A stretch of 64,000 nt of DNA from Auanema rhodensis (taxonomy: Eukaryota; Nematoda; Chromadorea; Rhabditida; Rhabditidae): the NCBI GenBank assembly GCA_964057225.1, contig OZ059900.1:5776501-5840500 (forward strand), written 5' to 3'. The notes under the pieces are model-generated. The model searched no databases and was not told the origin of the DNA. It saw only the letters and a program-made list of their open reading frames with translations. Shown here one piece after another: positions 1 to 10,800 of the stretch; the first letter of the stretch is position 1, and each line of letters begins with the position of its first letter. The position numbers and the translations under genes are program-made.

Positions 1-359
1 TTAGCTATTGATCCTTCATTCTATGATTGTGTATACGGTCTACAAAATACAGCTGCAACTGTTGTTGAACAATGCTACAAGAATCTAGGATGTTGTGCCC
101 ATGGTTGTTGCAAAAACTCTGAATGGTTTTTCCAGTATTGTGTCCTTTTATATTTTTTCTTTTCAGGAATAGAGAATATGCTGCTGCTATTGTTTTAATA
201 TGTATTTTTGGATTTTTGGTTATTGTAGCAGTTGTAGTGTCCTTATTGGTTTGGCTATTCAATCGGGCTAAAGACAAAAAAGCTAAACAACAGTTTATTC
301 AAGACAATTTACAACCTCCAATATCAACAACATCGTCGTATGGTTATTATGATATGTAG
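1..359 (+). CDS. 3' end of a cysteine-rich single-pass membrane protein (CX-module-like)
   Basis: Partial: the 5' end lies outside the window. Two exons are visible, 1-125 and 167-359, joined by a 41-bp GT-AG intron that splits a Trp codon. The visible part has an extracellular segment with the paired-cysteine motif CCAHGCCK, then a hydrophobic membrane segment (AIVLICIFGFLVIVAVVVSL), a basic stop-transfer NRAKDKK and a short cytoplasmic tail ending in SYGYYDM. Cys-Cys-x-x-Gly-Cys-Cys just outside a membrane segment is seen in nematode CX-module proteins and, more loosely, in Shisa-type proteins. I infer a type I topology. The exact family is not certain and the function is unknown. Confidence 0.75.
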
Positions 360-756
360 ACATATTGTCTAATTTTGTATTTTGACCTTTGTGTTCGATT
401 ATTCTTGAGTTAGATTGCTCAGATCGTTTCAAATAATTATCATCATTACTTTGCTCAAATATGTTTGTATATTTACGACAAAAAATAATACAATTTGTAT
501 TTTGCTAAATACGTTTTAATAAAAAATTTTTTTCGATTTTGTTGTTTTTAATTTTTTCCAAAAAATTAAATTAACGCTAAATTGCATTTTTCGGCATTGA
601 GTCATCAACTAAAAATCTTGAAGCTACCTTTCATTTTTTATTCATAGGTTATGATGCATCATACAGATGTTCTATTATTCTTTGCAATATCATCAAATAA
701 ATCATTTTTCATCAACGTGGCTGTTTTGCTTGTCTTCAAACTTAGTCTGAGAAGCC
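360..756. other. Intergenic, with poly(A) signal of the upstream gene
   Basis: No coding exon is visible. An AATAAA at 518-523, 160 bp after the stop at 359 and followed by a T-rich tract, is the likely poly(A) signal of the cysteine-rich membrane protein gene. The remainder is the 5' flank of the next gene. Confidence 0.5.
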
Positions 757-1399
757 ATGGTTTTGCAATTGGTCTTCAAACTATTGTAAGTTAAATAAAA
801 AGAAGTAAGTATAACCAACTCTTACTATTATTTAGGTTTGTCTTCTTCATATATGCTTATATTCGAGTTTTTTATGATTATTACAAAAGAGAGCAAGAAG
901 TTACGGTGAATATATATATATTGTATTAACTCAATTAGTTTAAAGCATATTTTAGGTATTTGGAGATATTTCGTTAAATAATCTTTCTGTTCAAGTTGTT
1001 GGACTCTCTCTTGTTGATGTGAATCTTTGTACTTACTGATTATCGAAAACACATAGTTAAATCAAGCACTTTCAGTTCAAGAAAATGAAGTTTTGAACCA
1101 AACTGCAGCAAAGGAGGATGGTTACTTCGAAATTATCGGGCGAATGCGTTCTGTTTCTACAATGAAACCTCATTTATCTGTATACATCTTATACCATCAC
1201 GATGATAGCGAGGTTGGTTCATATATTAGTTTCACGCTGAGAAAAAGTTGTTTAGTATTATATTGCCAAAACTGAATTACTCGAAATACCTGAGGATTAC
1301 ATAACTATTGAGAAAAAACAAGCAGATCGTTACTGTATTGGAGCTATAACATTATCGAATTTCACTGAAATGTCCACATTGTCAACATTTATTAAATGA
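757..1399 (+). CDS. Transthyretin-like (TTL) family protein, copy 1
   Basis: Exons 757-785, 836-905, 956-1028, 1076-1212, 1256-1399; 150 aa. The ATG at 757 was chosen because it alone puts exon 1 in the phase needed by exon 2 and gives a hydrophobic N-terminus (MVLQLVFKLLFVFFIYAYI) that could be a signal peptide or anchor. The TTL core follows: VFGDISLNNLSVQVV (strand A/B), EDGYFEIIGRMRS (the conserved D-G-x-F/Y motif), KPHLSVYILYHHDD, then IPEDYIT. The family is nematode-expanded and mostly secreted; a few members bind lipids or act in signalling, such as TTR-52 in apoptotic cell recognition. The usual C-G pair after the first strand is absent (GDISLN instead of G-x-L-x-C), so this copy is diverged. 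It ends 95 bp from the convergent copy 2. Confidence 0.85.
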
Positions 1400-1494
1400 T
1401 TAAACGCTTTTATTATTTATGTTATTTTTTTTCAATTTTAATGAACATTTTCTAAATAATAATCCATGTTTGTTAAAATTTATTTCGTAAGAGT

Positions 1495-2152
1495 TTATAT
1501 GGGCATTAAACAATCACTGTGTGCAGTGGAGTTATAACAATATATGCCTTTGAACATTTTTCCATTCAGAACATCCATATTTCCGATCCAAAAATTTTCA
1601 GCAGATTTCATGCCACTCTGTATGTATTGTTCCGGTACTTCTACAACAACCTCACCAGCACAATTCTGCAATATATTACTTGCTGTATCACACTCCGTAG
1701 GATTAACAAACAGATAAGCCTTCTGGTATACTTATTTTTACTTTTCCGTGAAATTCCATCATAGCTCTCACTGATCCTGTAACATGAAAGTATCCGGTCA
1801 TGTTTGTCTCTTCACTGCCCATAAGCGAGCGATAATGGACTGAAATACTAGAGTAAGAAACGGAAATATCAGAGTGAATCACGCACGAATATTTTCATGA
1901 TATAAATCCACTGTTGCCATATGTATTGGTTTATCACCACAAAGAACTTGTCCAGATGCCTAAATATAGAGAATATTCTGTAAAGTTATGAAGTTTCAAC
2001 GTACTGAAGCACTATATGTCCTGTAGTACTTATCCAAGAATGAAGCACCATACACATGATGGAATACCAACGCCAATAAGCTAAAAACAGAAGATTATTT
2101 GAATGAATAGTTCAAATGAATATCTTTACATCATCTCACCAGCAATTTTCAT
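1495..2152 (-). CDS. Transthyretin-like (TTL) family protein, copy 2
   Basis: Exons 2130-2152, 2005-2080, 1887-1959, 1712-1839, 1495-1665; 156 aa. The N-terminus MKIAGEMILLALVFHHVYG is a typical signal peptide. The domain is clear: SGQVLCGDKPIHMATVDLY, then TNMTGYFHVTGSVRA, VKISIPEGLS, then NCAGEVVVEVPEQYIQSG. This is the most canonical of the three local TTL copies; it keeps the G-x-V-L-C-G-D-K-P motif and extra C-terminal cysteines. Intron 4 (1666-1711, 46 bp) sits at the same place and phase as in the other two copies. Likely an extracellular carrier or signalling protein; the ligand is unknown. Confidence 0.9.
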
Positions 2153-2503
2153 GATCAACGTCCAAGTATAACCTTGAGCAGAATATTTGATGCAATTGTT
2201 TTGTCAACACTGTTTTATATGCGCCAATGATATTATTATTTTAAGAGTCAGCCTATGAAACAATAAGAAATACGGAAATGATTTGTTAAATCAAATCAAA
2301 TTAAATTTTGCTTTTTTTATTTTCTTTTTTCTAAAATTTCAAATTAAAAGATTTTTTTTTATAAAATCACAGTAAATTGTGATCTTATACAATGATTGTG
2401 TTGCTCATCTTATTTTTGAAAAATTCAGATAATATATACATAGTTTGAACTAGAGCCAAAACCTATTCAATTTTCATGCAAATATACAAACAAATATAAT
2501 AGT

Positions 2504-2632
2504 TTTTGGCTCTTCTCTGCTATTTTGTAAGTTTGATAAGTTTTTGAAGAAAAGTGCATAAATCAGAGGATCCTCTACTTCCGGAAAAAAATTAAACAAT
2601 TGTTTTATAAAAGTTATTATCAATGATTATAT
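2504..2632 (+). repeat. Direct repeat, copy A (duplicated TTL 5' flank)
   Basis: Shares long near-identical runs with 3157-3337, for example TTTTGGCTCTTCTCTGC, a TCAGAG-ATC-x-TCT block, CTACTTCCGGAAA and AACAATTGTTTT. Copy B carries additional internal bases, making it about 50 bp longer. Copy B lies directly upstream of TTL copy 3, so the unit looks like a duplicated promoter or 5' region. Confidence 0.8.
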
Positions 2633-3156
2633 TCTTTCAATTTTTTTATCAGAAAGAGTTCCAAGACCGTCTTCTGTTCTCTTCCTGGTCGGTCCCGTCC
2701 TATGGGTTTTCTTCCTGGTTTTCCGGTCCTGTGTGTCCTAATCTTTGTTGGTCCGGTAAATACTATTCCGAGTTATTCCCTTCGGGTCTTGTGGGTTTTA
2801 ATCCTATAGATCAGGTTGATGTAACTATTTTGTTATCTCTTGAGTTGTTAGCAGCAGCCTGTAATATTCGAACTTGGACTGTAAAGTGTCAGTTTCTCAT
2901 CTCATCTTTCGGATATTAAGAACAGTTATATACAATCGATATTATATAGTTAGTAAAAAGTGACTATATATTTTAAATCTTTCGGTAATATAGGCTCACT
3001 ATGAGGATTATATTCAAGGGGTCGTATCCCAAAAAAAACAAGTAGATATCGATCAACTTTTTGAACACAAGGTACAAAATGATCTGGGGAATCTGTTTTC
3101 CTACTTTATTCTTTAAAAAATAATTATAATAATTTATACATTATACCCTGATAGAA

Positions 3157-3337
3157 TTTTGGCTCTTCTCTGCTATTTTGTAATTTTGATTAATTTTCTA
3201 AAAAATGCAGCAAAAACGCATTTCGTATTCTAGTGCATGAATCAGAGCATCTTTTACTTCCGGAAAGAAAATAATGAATCAGGTTTTCCGAAAAATTGAA
3301 CAATTGTTTTCTAAAAGTTATTATTAATGAATATATT
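3157..3337 (+). repeat. Direct repeat, copy B, upstream of TTL copy 3
   Basis: Partner of 2504-2632 in direct orientation. It ends about 80 bp before the inferred ATG of TTL copy 3 and so overlaps its proximal promoter. Confidence 0.8.
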
Positions 3338-3416
3338 GCTCTAATTTGTTTTTTTTTTCATATAAAATGCATTACAAACCTCCGTGAGTTCTCAGTGTGC
3401 GGTACCCTATCCCACT

Positions 3417-4018
3417 ATGTCATCTTTGAAATCAGCCATGTAAGTTATACTTTTTTTATAAAACATCTCTATTTTTACAAGACTTTCAGATTTTTTATAA
3501 TTTGTGTAGAGTTATCGAATTCTGATATATCGATTTATACTGAGCATTCGTTTGGGGTATTTCATGTTGGCTTGAAAATGAAAAAAGACTTTTGAATTAC
3601 AGGCGTATGGTCGTGTTCTATGCAAAAACATTCCAATTAATATGGCTGTTGTTGATTTATTCCATCGAACTTATTGTTAATTCAACTAATTTGAAAACTG
3701 TTTTGTTCAACTTGTTTTATTTTCAGTTTTCCGGAATGATCAGATTGATTCGGCTATAACAAATGAGACTGGGACTTTTGCTTTGAATGGAAGATCAAAA
3801 ACATTATTTGATTTGGATCCGCGTCTATCTATTGTTGTGCCGCAAACATCCTCTGTAACTCAACTGTATAATATAATTAACATATAATTATTCAGAAATG
3901 TGCTGGTACACTTATGATTAGACTACCAGCCGAACAAATGCGTTCAAATGGAGTAATCAAATTTCATGTAGGAGATTTGGAACTTTCTAACAATGATAAC
4001 TTCATTCCATTTCATTAA
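3417..4018 (+). CDS. Transthyretin-like (TTL) family protein, copy 3
   Basis: Exons 3417-3439, 3490-3556, 3603-3675, 3727-3854, 3896-4018; 137 aa. N-terminal MSSLKSAIFFIICVELS is a likely signal peptide. Core motifs: AYGRVLCKNIPINMAVVDLF, then ITNETGTFALNGRS, DPRLSIVVPQ, KCAGTLMIRLP. Intron positions and phases (2, 0, 1, 0) match copies 1 and 2. The protein lacks the longer C-terminal extension of copy 2. A poly(A) signal AATAAA follows at 4051-4056. Confidence 0.88.
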
Positions 4019-4050
4019 TAAACTATGGTGACAACTTAATATTTTGCTCA

Positions 4051-4056
4051 AATAAA
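4051..4056 (+). terminator. Poly(A) signal AATAAA of TTL copy 3
   Basis: Canonical hexamer 33 nt after the TAA stop of TTL copy 3. The rest of 4019-4484 is AT-rich 3' flank shared with the convergent Ig-domain gene; nothing else is visible in it. Confidence 0.7.
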
Positions 4057-4484
4057 GTAGAAAAGTACTGTAATAAATATTCTTCGCAACACGATTTCTA
4101 TGTATTTAGAATAGGTTCGTAGCTTTTTTGAATATTTATCATTACACTTATGAAGAGATTGTTCATGTTTTTTCACCTTTTCGCATGAAAACAGCGCGAT
4201 ACATTTTTATTTATAAAAATAACAAAGAAATTCATTAGGAAAATATTTTTTATTGTTTCAAACAAATTTAAAAACATTTTTCAGATTGAATAGTCTACGC
4301 AAAGTATATACAACATGTACATAAAACAATCTTCTTATTTTCTATTCTCAAAATTAAGTAGGTATATTATTAATATGCATAAGCTCTGTTTGTAACTACA
4401 AATCAATTAATAAGAAGATGGCTACAATTAAAGTTTTCCATGACACGTATTGCGGGCAAATGAAAGAAATCATAATAAATACAT

Positions 4485-7400
4485 CTATAATAATAATATA
4501 CTATATGATATAATCATATAGTGACATCGTAATGTTGATGAGTAGGGCTTCATCGAAGAGATATTATCCATACCGTCATCATGCTTTCTAATGTAATTGT
4601 TAGCAATGAGAGGTGGTGTCATAGGTGGAGGTATACAAGGTGGTGGAGGTGGCTTTAATATAGAAGGTGAAGATGGCTGAAAAAACAATATATAATTAAT
4701 GCTTTAACTTTCTCTGTTTTCATACTTTTTGTGATCTTTTGAGAAAGATTATGGCATAAACCACTAATAATAGGAATAAAGCTGATACACCAAAGATTAC
4801 TGTTAGTAATATTTCCGAGCTAATACTGCCATCCATGAAATCGAAAACTGAAATTATTAGATGTAAGGTTAACAAAATGTATTTAAATACATACTTGGCA
4901 ACACAGTCAGATGAGTTGCTTGATAAATAATATTTCCTTTAACTGTTGTTACAACACAAAGATAACGCCCACTTTGAGAAGTTGAAACCTGAAATTATCA
5001 AAATGAAATTGTTTTAAAGTATGTGAAATTCTTACAGATGGTATTATTAATCTATTTGTGACAACACCATTTGGAATATCTTTGGTAATAGATTCAATTT
5101 GATTCTGTTCTAAAACTTGTAAGTGCATTCCTCCGGCTGTCAATAAGGTAGCATTGGGATTTTTGCGATTGAATGCAATTGGATCTTCTATTTCTTTCAA
5201 CCACTGAAAAATAATTATTCATACAAACTAATTGCAAACATTTCACTTACTCTAATAAGTGGGGAATCCGTTGTTTTAGTTTTACAAAAGAATTGAGCAG
5301 TATGGCCGACTTTAATTGACATATTATGGGATATATCAATAATTACATCTCGATTCTGAAAAATGATATTGAAAATAATTGAAAAAGTGAAAAATCTTAC
5401 GGTGTTCATTCCTCGAATTCTACTAAAGTCTTCATCAACATGAACACGAAAAACATTTTCAATCATTCCGTGATCATTTTCCACTACACAACGATAATCG
5501 CCACTATCCCCTTTTCCAACTGATTCAACAATATAGCTGGCTTCTTCTGGTTGAATAGCTGTGACAAAAATGTTTAAAAACATAGATCATGGCATAATAC
5601 GTACCCATACTTATTAAGACTTTGTCTTTATACCAACGAATTTGTGGAAGTGGACTACCTTGTGCAGGGCACCTTAATTTCAAACGTCTCCCACGTAATA
5701 TATGAACAGAGTTGGATTCGAGATCCATATTAACAAGCCAAGACGGTGGTGAAGCTATAATATTATATATTTTTTATAATGAAGAATAAATTTAGTACTT
5801 TTGTTAGCCAATATTAATTTATTCCTATGTGATGAATCCTTTTCATTAAGTTCTGAAATTTTACAGTTAATTCCTGTAAATATTAATTTGAAGTTATACC
5901 GTAAACCAGTACAGTAAAATCCAAAGACTTATGCCCAAAGCCATTGGTTGCTTGACATGTGTATCTACCACTATCCTCAATACGAACATTCTTGATACGA
6001 AGTTCGCGATTGTCCCGACCTAATTTGACTCGATGATCAGAATCAACCTAAAATATATTTTAACTATTCGAAATATAATATATTTATTCTAATCAATATT
6101 TATAATTCAAAATTTTGTTTACCTGATCATCGTTTTTTTTCCAATCTACAATGATCTGTCTGCCATCCTGCTCAGAAATGACAGGACATATTAGACGAAA
6201 TATACTCTGACCAGCTGGCACTCGAAATCGTCGTTCCACATCTTCCATCATTTTCGGTGGATCTGCAAGAGAAATTTGTGATATTCATGATGCATTAGTT
6301 CTTTAATATGTCGTTTTTGAGTTGAAATTTAATTGATCACAGAAATTTTAACCAAAATTTTATAGTTGATCGATTTACTTTTTAGATTTGACAATAGTGA
6401 CATTAAATTGGAAATATTTACAGTGTTACATTTCAAATCAAAGACATTTGCTGTTTAAGTAGATGTCAGAATTTTAAATTGAATTAGTCTTCAACTATGG
6501 GCAGATTGAGTTTTCTTAGCTAAGCTCCTTCAATTAGCACCATCTTCTATTCATGTTTGGTCTCTGCCATCTGTACATTTCTTAATTTCATCTAGGAAGC
6601 TTACAACCAGCTCACAAATGAATTCAATTCAAATTCGTGTAATGAGATGTTGTCAAGCAAACTCTTGACTATTAATCTATTCTACCGTAAGACAAATTCA
6701 TGATTCGGAACTATTGAATATATGCTGCAGGATGTCATGTATGCACAGCATGCTTCCGATTAATGTCTTTGCCTAGTACCGCTAAATAGTGGTAGGAATT
6801 ATATTCAGCTTAGAACAGGTGTAGGCGTATACCAATGACAGGCTTCGTACAAAGTCATTACCTTGGTAACGTGGTGAACTTCAATTAGTTGCCGGCACCT
6901 GTCTATTTGCAAATTAGACATTGCATATGTTTCAGAGAAGACCTTATTTTAATTTCAGGCTTAACAAGCATCTGCTTAGGCGCTTGGCTTTATGGAAAAT
7001 GTTGAAAAGCTCTAATTACCATCTTAGACTGTTTGTATAAGTAATCTAGAATTGGGCCTTATCTAGTCAAGAAAATCTATTTTCTTTATTTTGTCCGCAA
7101 AATGAAAGCCATGCTAATAAGTCTGTCAGCTCAAAACATGACGTATTAGATTGCATACAATCTAAGAACGAAGCTAATTTCTGATGTCTAGTTTTAAATT
7201 TTTTACTTCGAATAGAGAAATTCGCATAAATAAACTATGCAAGAGTGAAACATAAATTCTACAATTTACTTCTGGAAGACTTTAGTAGTATTACATCTCG
7301 TCTTTTTCTTTTGTTATATCATTATGCGTATAAAGAAAGAAATTGTTTCTAGACATTCTAAGATAAATTCAATGTGATATGTAAAGCTAATGCCACTCAA

Positions 7401-7847
7401 AAGTTTGCTTCACTGACATCATCTCAAAGGAGAACCCAATTCGTTTCTATTAAATGCTTTCTTTTGGTTTTAAATAAGTAAAGATCGAGAACAGGAAAAA
7501 TTCAGAAAAGACTATAACGTATTCAATTGAAACCTTATAACTCTCTCAGATTCGTTTAGTGAGTTAAACAATACCTGTTTTATTGTTATAACAGATACTA
7601 TACCAGATACAAACTAGAGTTTAAGGCTCACCAATAACCGAAGGGTCAAGTGCAAATAGGTCAGTAACGCCGTAGTTTTACCTTTCCCGCCAATTTTATT
7701 ACTATTATGAATAACATGTTTTCTTAGATGCTTACATATATTAAATTCTATCATTAGTCATAAAGAGAAATTATATTCACCTGTGTGAGCAGCAAACAAC
7801 ATAGAAAAACTGAACATCAGAATAATAAGCATTTGTATAGATGACAT
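4485..7847 (-). CDS. FGFRL1-like receptor: three Ig domains, one membrane segment, no kinase
   Basis: Exons 7781-7847, 6123-6262, 5900-6047, 5799-5873, 5605-5754, 5401-5558, 5251-5355, 5036-5203, 4895-4988, 4726-4847, 4485-4676; 472 aa. Signal peptide about 1-20 (MLIILMFSFSMLFAAHT). Ig1 about 23-118 with LICPV, DWKKND and the D-S-G-x-Y-x-C signature (EDSGRYTCQATNGFG). Ig2 about 144-246 (LKLRCPAQGSPLPQIRWYKD, GDSGDYRCVVENDHG). Ig3 about 247-368 (QFFCKTK, QSGRYLCVV). Membrane segment about 380-401, then basic KRSQK and a proline-rich tail (KPPPPPCIPPP) that ends without a kinase. Domain count, the PPK...LICPV start and the Q/KATNGFG motif resemble FGFRL1, the kinase-less FGF receptor relative, of similar length. 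It may act as a decoy or adhesion receptor. Another kinase-less Ig receptor remains possible. A 3' splice site at 7859-7860 leaves an 11-nt leader. Confidence 0.82.
6263..7780 (-). other. Large first intron of the FGFRL1-like gene
   Basis: 1518 bp, while the other introns of this gene are about 40-110 bp. It directly follows the signal-peptide exon, a usual place for regulatory intron sequence. It contains a GC-richer patch (about 6760-6900) with a near-palindromic ATTACCTTGGTAAC at 6857-6870, which resembles an RFX/DAF-19 X-box. No further coding exon was found. Confidence 0.6.
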
Positions 7848-10800
7848 GGTTGATTATCCTGTAAAAGATTGATTTCTAAAATGAGTTAACGTAGAAGCAC
7901 AGAAAAAAACGGCAACAAAAGCTTGAAAATGAAAACAATTTAAGTTATTAAGAGATAAGACAATAACATCGAGTGATTGATAAATGAGCTAACAAAGGTC
8001 ATTAGACAGATGCCATTAAAACCAGATTATCAATCAAATTTTAACAAAGTTATCTGAAAAAAAGTGGCAGTCTCAATATTGTCAGTTTTACCAAAATTTC
8101 CAAGAATGAAGTAAAGATATTTCAAATGAATCATTAATTCATCTGTGCTATTCAGGATTTGCAGAATGGATGATAGCAAAAAATTGTATGGAAAAGTTTT
8201 CAATACTCAATACAAAAGTAAAAAAAAATATATTTTGTTCAATAGTCTGGGAATTGAATAAGTTTAAGATTTACAGCTGCAGATATATATTGCGAGTTTT
8301 TGTCTTTTTTCAAAGACGTTAAGTCAGATTGAAGAATTGAATTCACATTTAAAAATACTATGAAATGAAAGAAAAAACTTGGATCAAGTTTGTCTTGGTG
8401 TCAAGAAGGTCAAATAGACAACGAGAAAGCAGATGATGGGAAGTTCTTAGAATAAAAAAGCTAATTTTATCATATTATCTAGGAAAAAAGAACAAAAAAA
8501 TGTTTTTAAAAAAATTCAATTTAAATGAAAACTAAACTATTCCATTTAGTTTCACAATGAACATGATGTTCATGTGAAATGGTGTTACTACATCTCATTG
8601 GTGAAATGAATTGTGGTTGTGAAATTGGACATTAATGGAATTCTATGTGTATATTGAAAACGATTCAAGAGGAAATGTTAAATGGTTAGAATACAACTGA
8701 ACGAATGAGCTATGCATGCGCGAACATGTAAGCACTAAAGAAATTTGATTAATAGTATAATGGGAGGTGTTTGAATATGAACAAGTATGGATAAGTTGAT
8801 CAACATTTCATATTGAACTATATACTATACGTATAATATATATCTTTAGAACATAATTTTTTTTTTTCAATCACTTATAAATAACAGATCATATAACAAA
8901 ATGAAGATAATAAATTAATTAACAAGATATTATGTGATAGCTGTTCGAAAGAAATAACGGAATGAGAGAACGGCGTTTGGATAATAAATGTACTCATAAA
9001 TAGGGATGAAACAGTTGATTTATGGTGGCTAGTCCTATAGATGTCCGAATCTGTTCTAACTGGGTGGGTAGAGTGGCCTGCCTTAGAACGAACTAAGCGA
9101 GAGAGAGAAAGAGGAGATCAGAGAGCCGCTGTAGGCTAGACAGCACTCTCTTATAATGACCTGATGTCTCGTTGGTTAAGACTGCTACCAAGTATCTTAA
9201 GGTTATATGCTATTTCGCATCCGCTGCTCTATTCGGGTAAACGGATTGGACATCTTGAACAGGCATATGGGAGATCAGTGTGAGAGGGTCAGTAAAGAGT
9301 AAGGGGTCAGGAGAACAGAGGGATGTAAACGAAATGGGAAGGAACAAAGTGGGAGCAAGAGTTATAGAGATGCATATAGACAGAATAGCGTTCTAGGATA
9401 TAGAGAGATGAAGACACTTGCTCGAAAAAAATTATCGTCTAATGGCTCCCTAACAAACTTCGACGTTAGCGACGAGAGCACAGATGTTGAGTACACCTGC
9501 TGAACCATTCAAAGTAGTTTGCGCTAGAAAGTAAGAAACAGATAAGATGAACAATTATTTTTTCACTCAATTATTGCAGCTGCCATTAATCTGCATAGGT
9601 GAAATTTTAGTTTTTTTTTGCTTTGCAGGTTAAAAGCTCGAAATGTGTTTCTGTTTGGTTGAAGGCTTTGTGGGATTGCTGGTCTGTCGTAGGTGACCGA
9701 TTAGACTAAGACTGACGCTTGTCAACTTCAGAATTGACACATTAGAATTGATCTGTTTAACTGGGACGTTTAATGTATGAATAAACTTAAAGCTATCTTT
9801 ATACACACTTGGATACCAACTAAAGAATGAGTAATATCAAGTGTAACACTTGATATTCATACGTATTCAATCAGTAGTTTACGCATACTACAGTATTTGC
9901 ATGTTAACAATATGCTGGATGTAATGAAACAATAGAACAAGATTTTCAGATTTATACTTTGATTTATAAATCAGAATTAAAATTACCTGATGCATGAATA
10001 ATAAGGTTTTGCAAGTTTGCACATAATATTCAGCAGAAATATATACATTTTTAGGAGTTTGTCAGTATTACAATTTTCATTATATATAGAGTAACATCTG
10101 CTGTTCATATATGTCAGACTGACTTGTCAAACTGCAGGATAATCCGTTAGTGACATGATATACCTAACTGATGACAGTTTGAGATGGATGGTGGTCAAGG
10201 CTGGTTAACAAACAAGAAACAAGTAGATACTGCAGTTCTATTTTTCTTCTCAAGGAAATAATGATGAAGACGTAATTTAAACATAAAAACAAATGAAGAC
10301 AAATCGAGAAAACGTTTAGAATTTTAGAGAATCAAAATAAAAAGACAACAGAACAAGTTAATGAATAAAGTTTGGATTGAATGCTATATCAAGATACAAA
10401 ACTTTACTCAAAGATTGGATAAATTTATATAAGAAAATTATCCTAATATCATAGAAAATAACCTTTTGTGATTGCTCAGTATATTGAACATTGATGGATT
10501 AAAAAAACCAAATAGAGATATTGAAGACAAACATGACGGTTGATGATGTGAAGAATGAGTGAAGAGGTCATGAGAAAATATTATGAACAAGAAAAGATAG
10601 ATAATACTATGTGCAACACGAAAACGGCTAGAGAGGATATGATGACTTATGGATAAAATGGCAGAAAAGCAGAAAACCGACCTTCGGTCAATGACAAGCT
10701 TAAGATAAGAAGAGCAAATCGGCTGGAAATAAGATAGGAGTGTGAAACAGTAGTAACTTATTAAAATTGATGGTAAGATTTTATGATTAAAACTAGATTA

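Larger units (their letters stand above)
2153..3416. other. Intergenic between TTL copies 2 and 3
   Basis: Shared 5' flank of two divergent TTL genes. It contains a duplicated block (2504-2632 and 3157-3337) and, between the copies, a GC-richer segment at about 2650-2915 that differs in base composition from everything around it. No spliceable TTL exons were found in 2633-3156, so the first copy of the block is not followed by an intact gene. Confidence 0.6.

Noticed and set aside
5-277. Minus-strand open frame over the first gene
   Set aside because: Shadow of the + strand gene; it crosses that gene's exon, intron and membrane-coding sequence.
1723-1771. Alternative 49-bp intron in TTL copy 2 (GTGAGA donor, ACCAG acceptor), or a frameshift making it a pseudogene
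   Set aside because: It would delete the strand that aligns with copies 1 and 3. A 46-bp intron at 1666-1711 keeps that strand and restores the frame at the position conserved in the paralogues.
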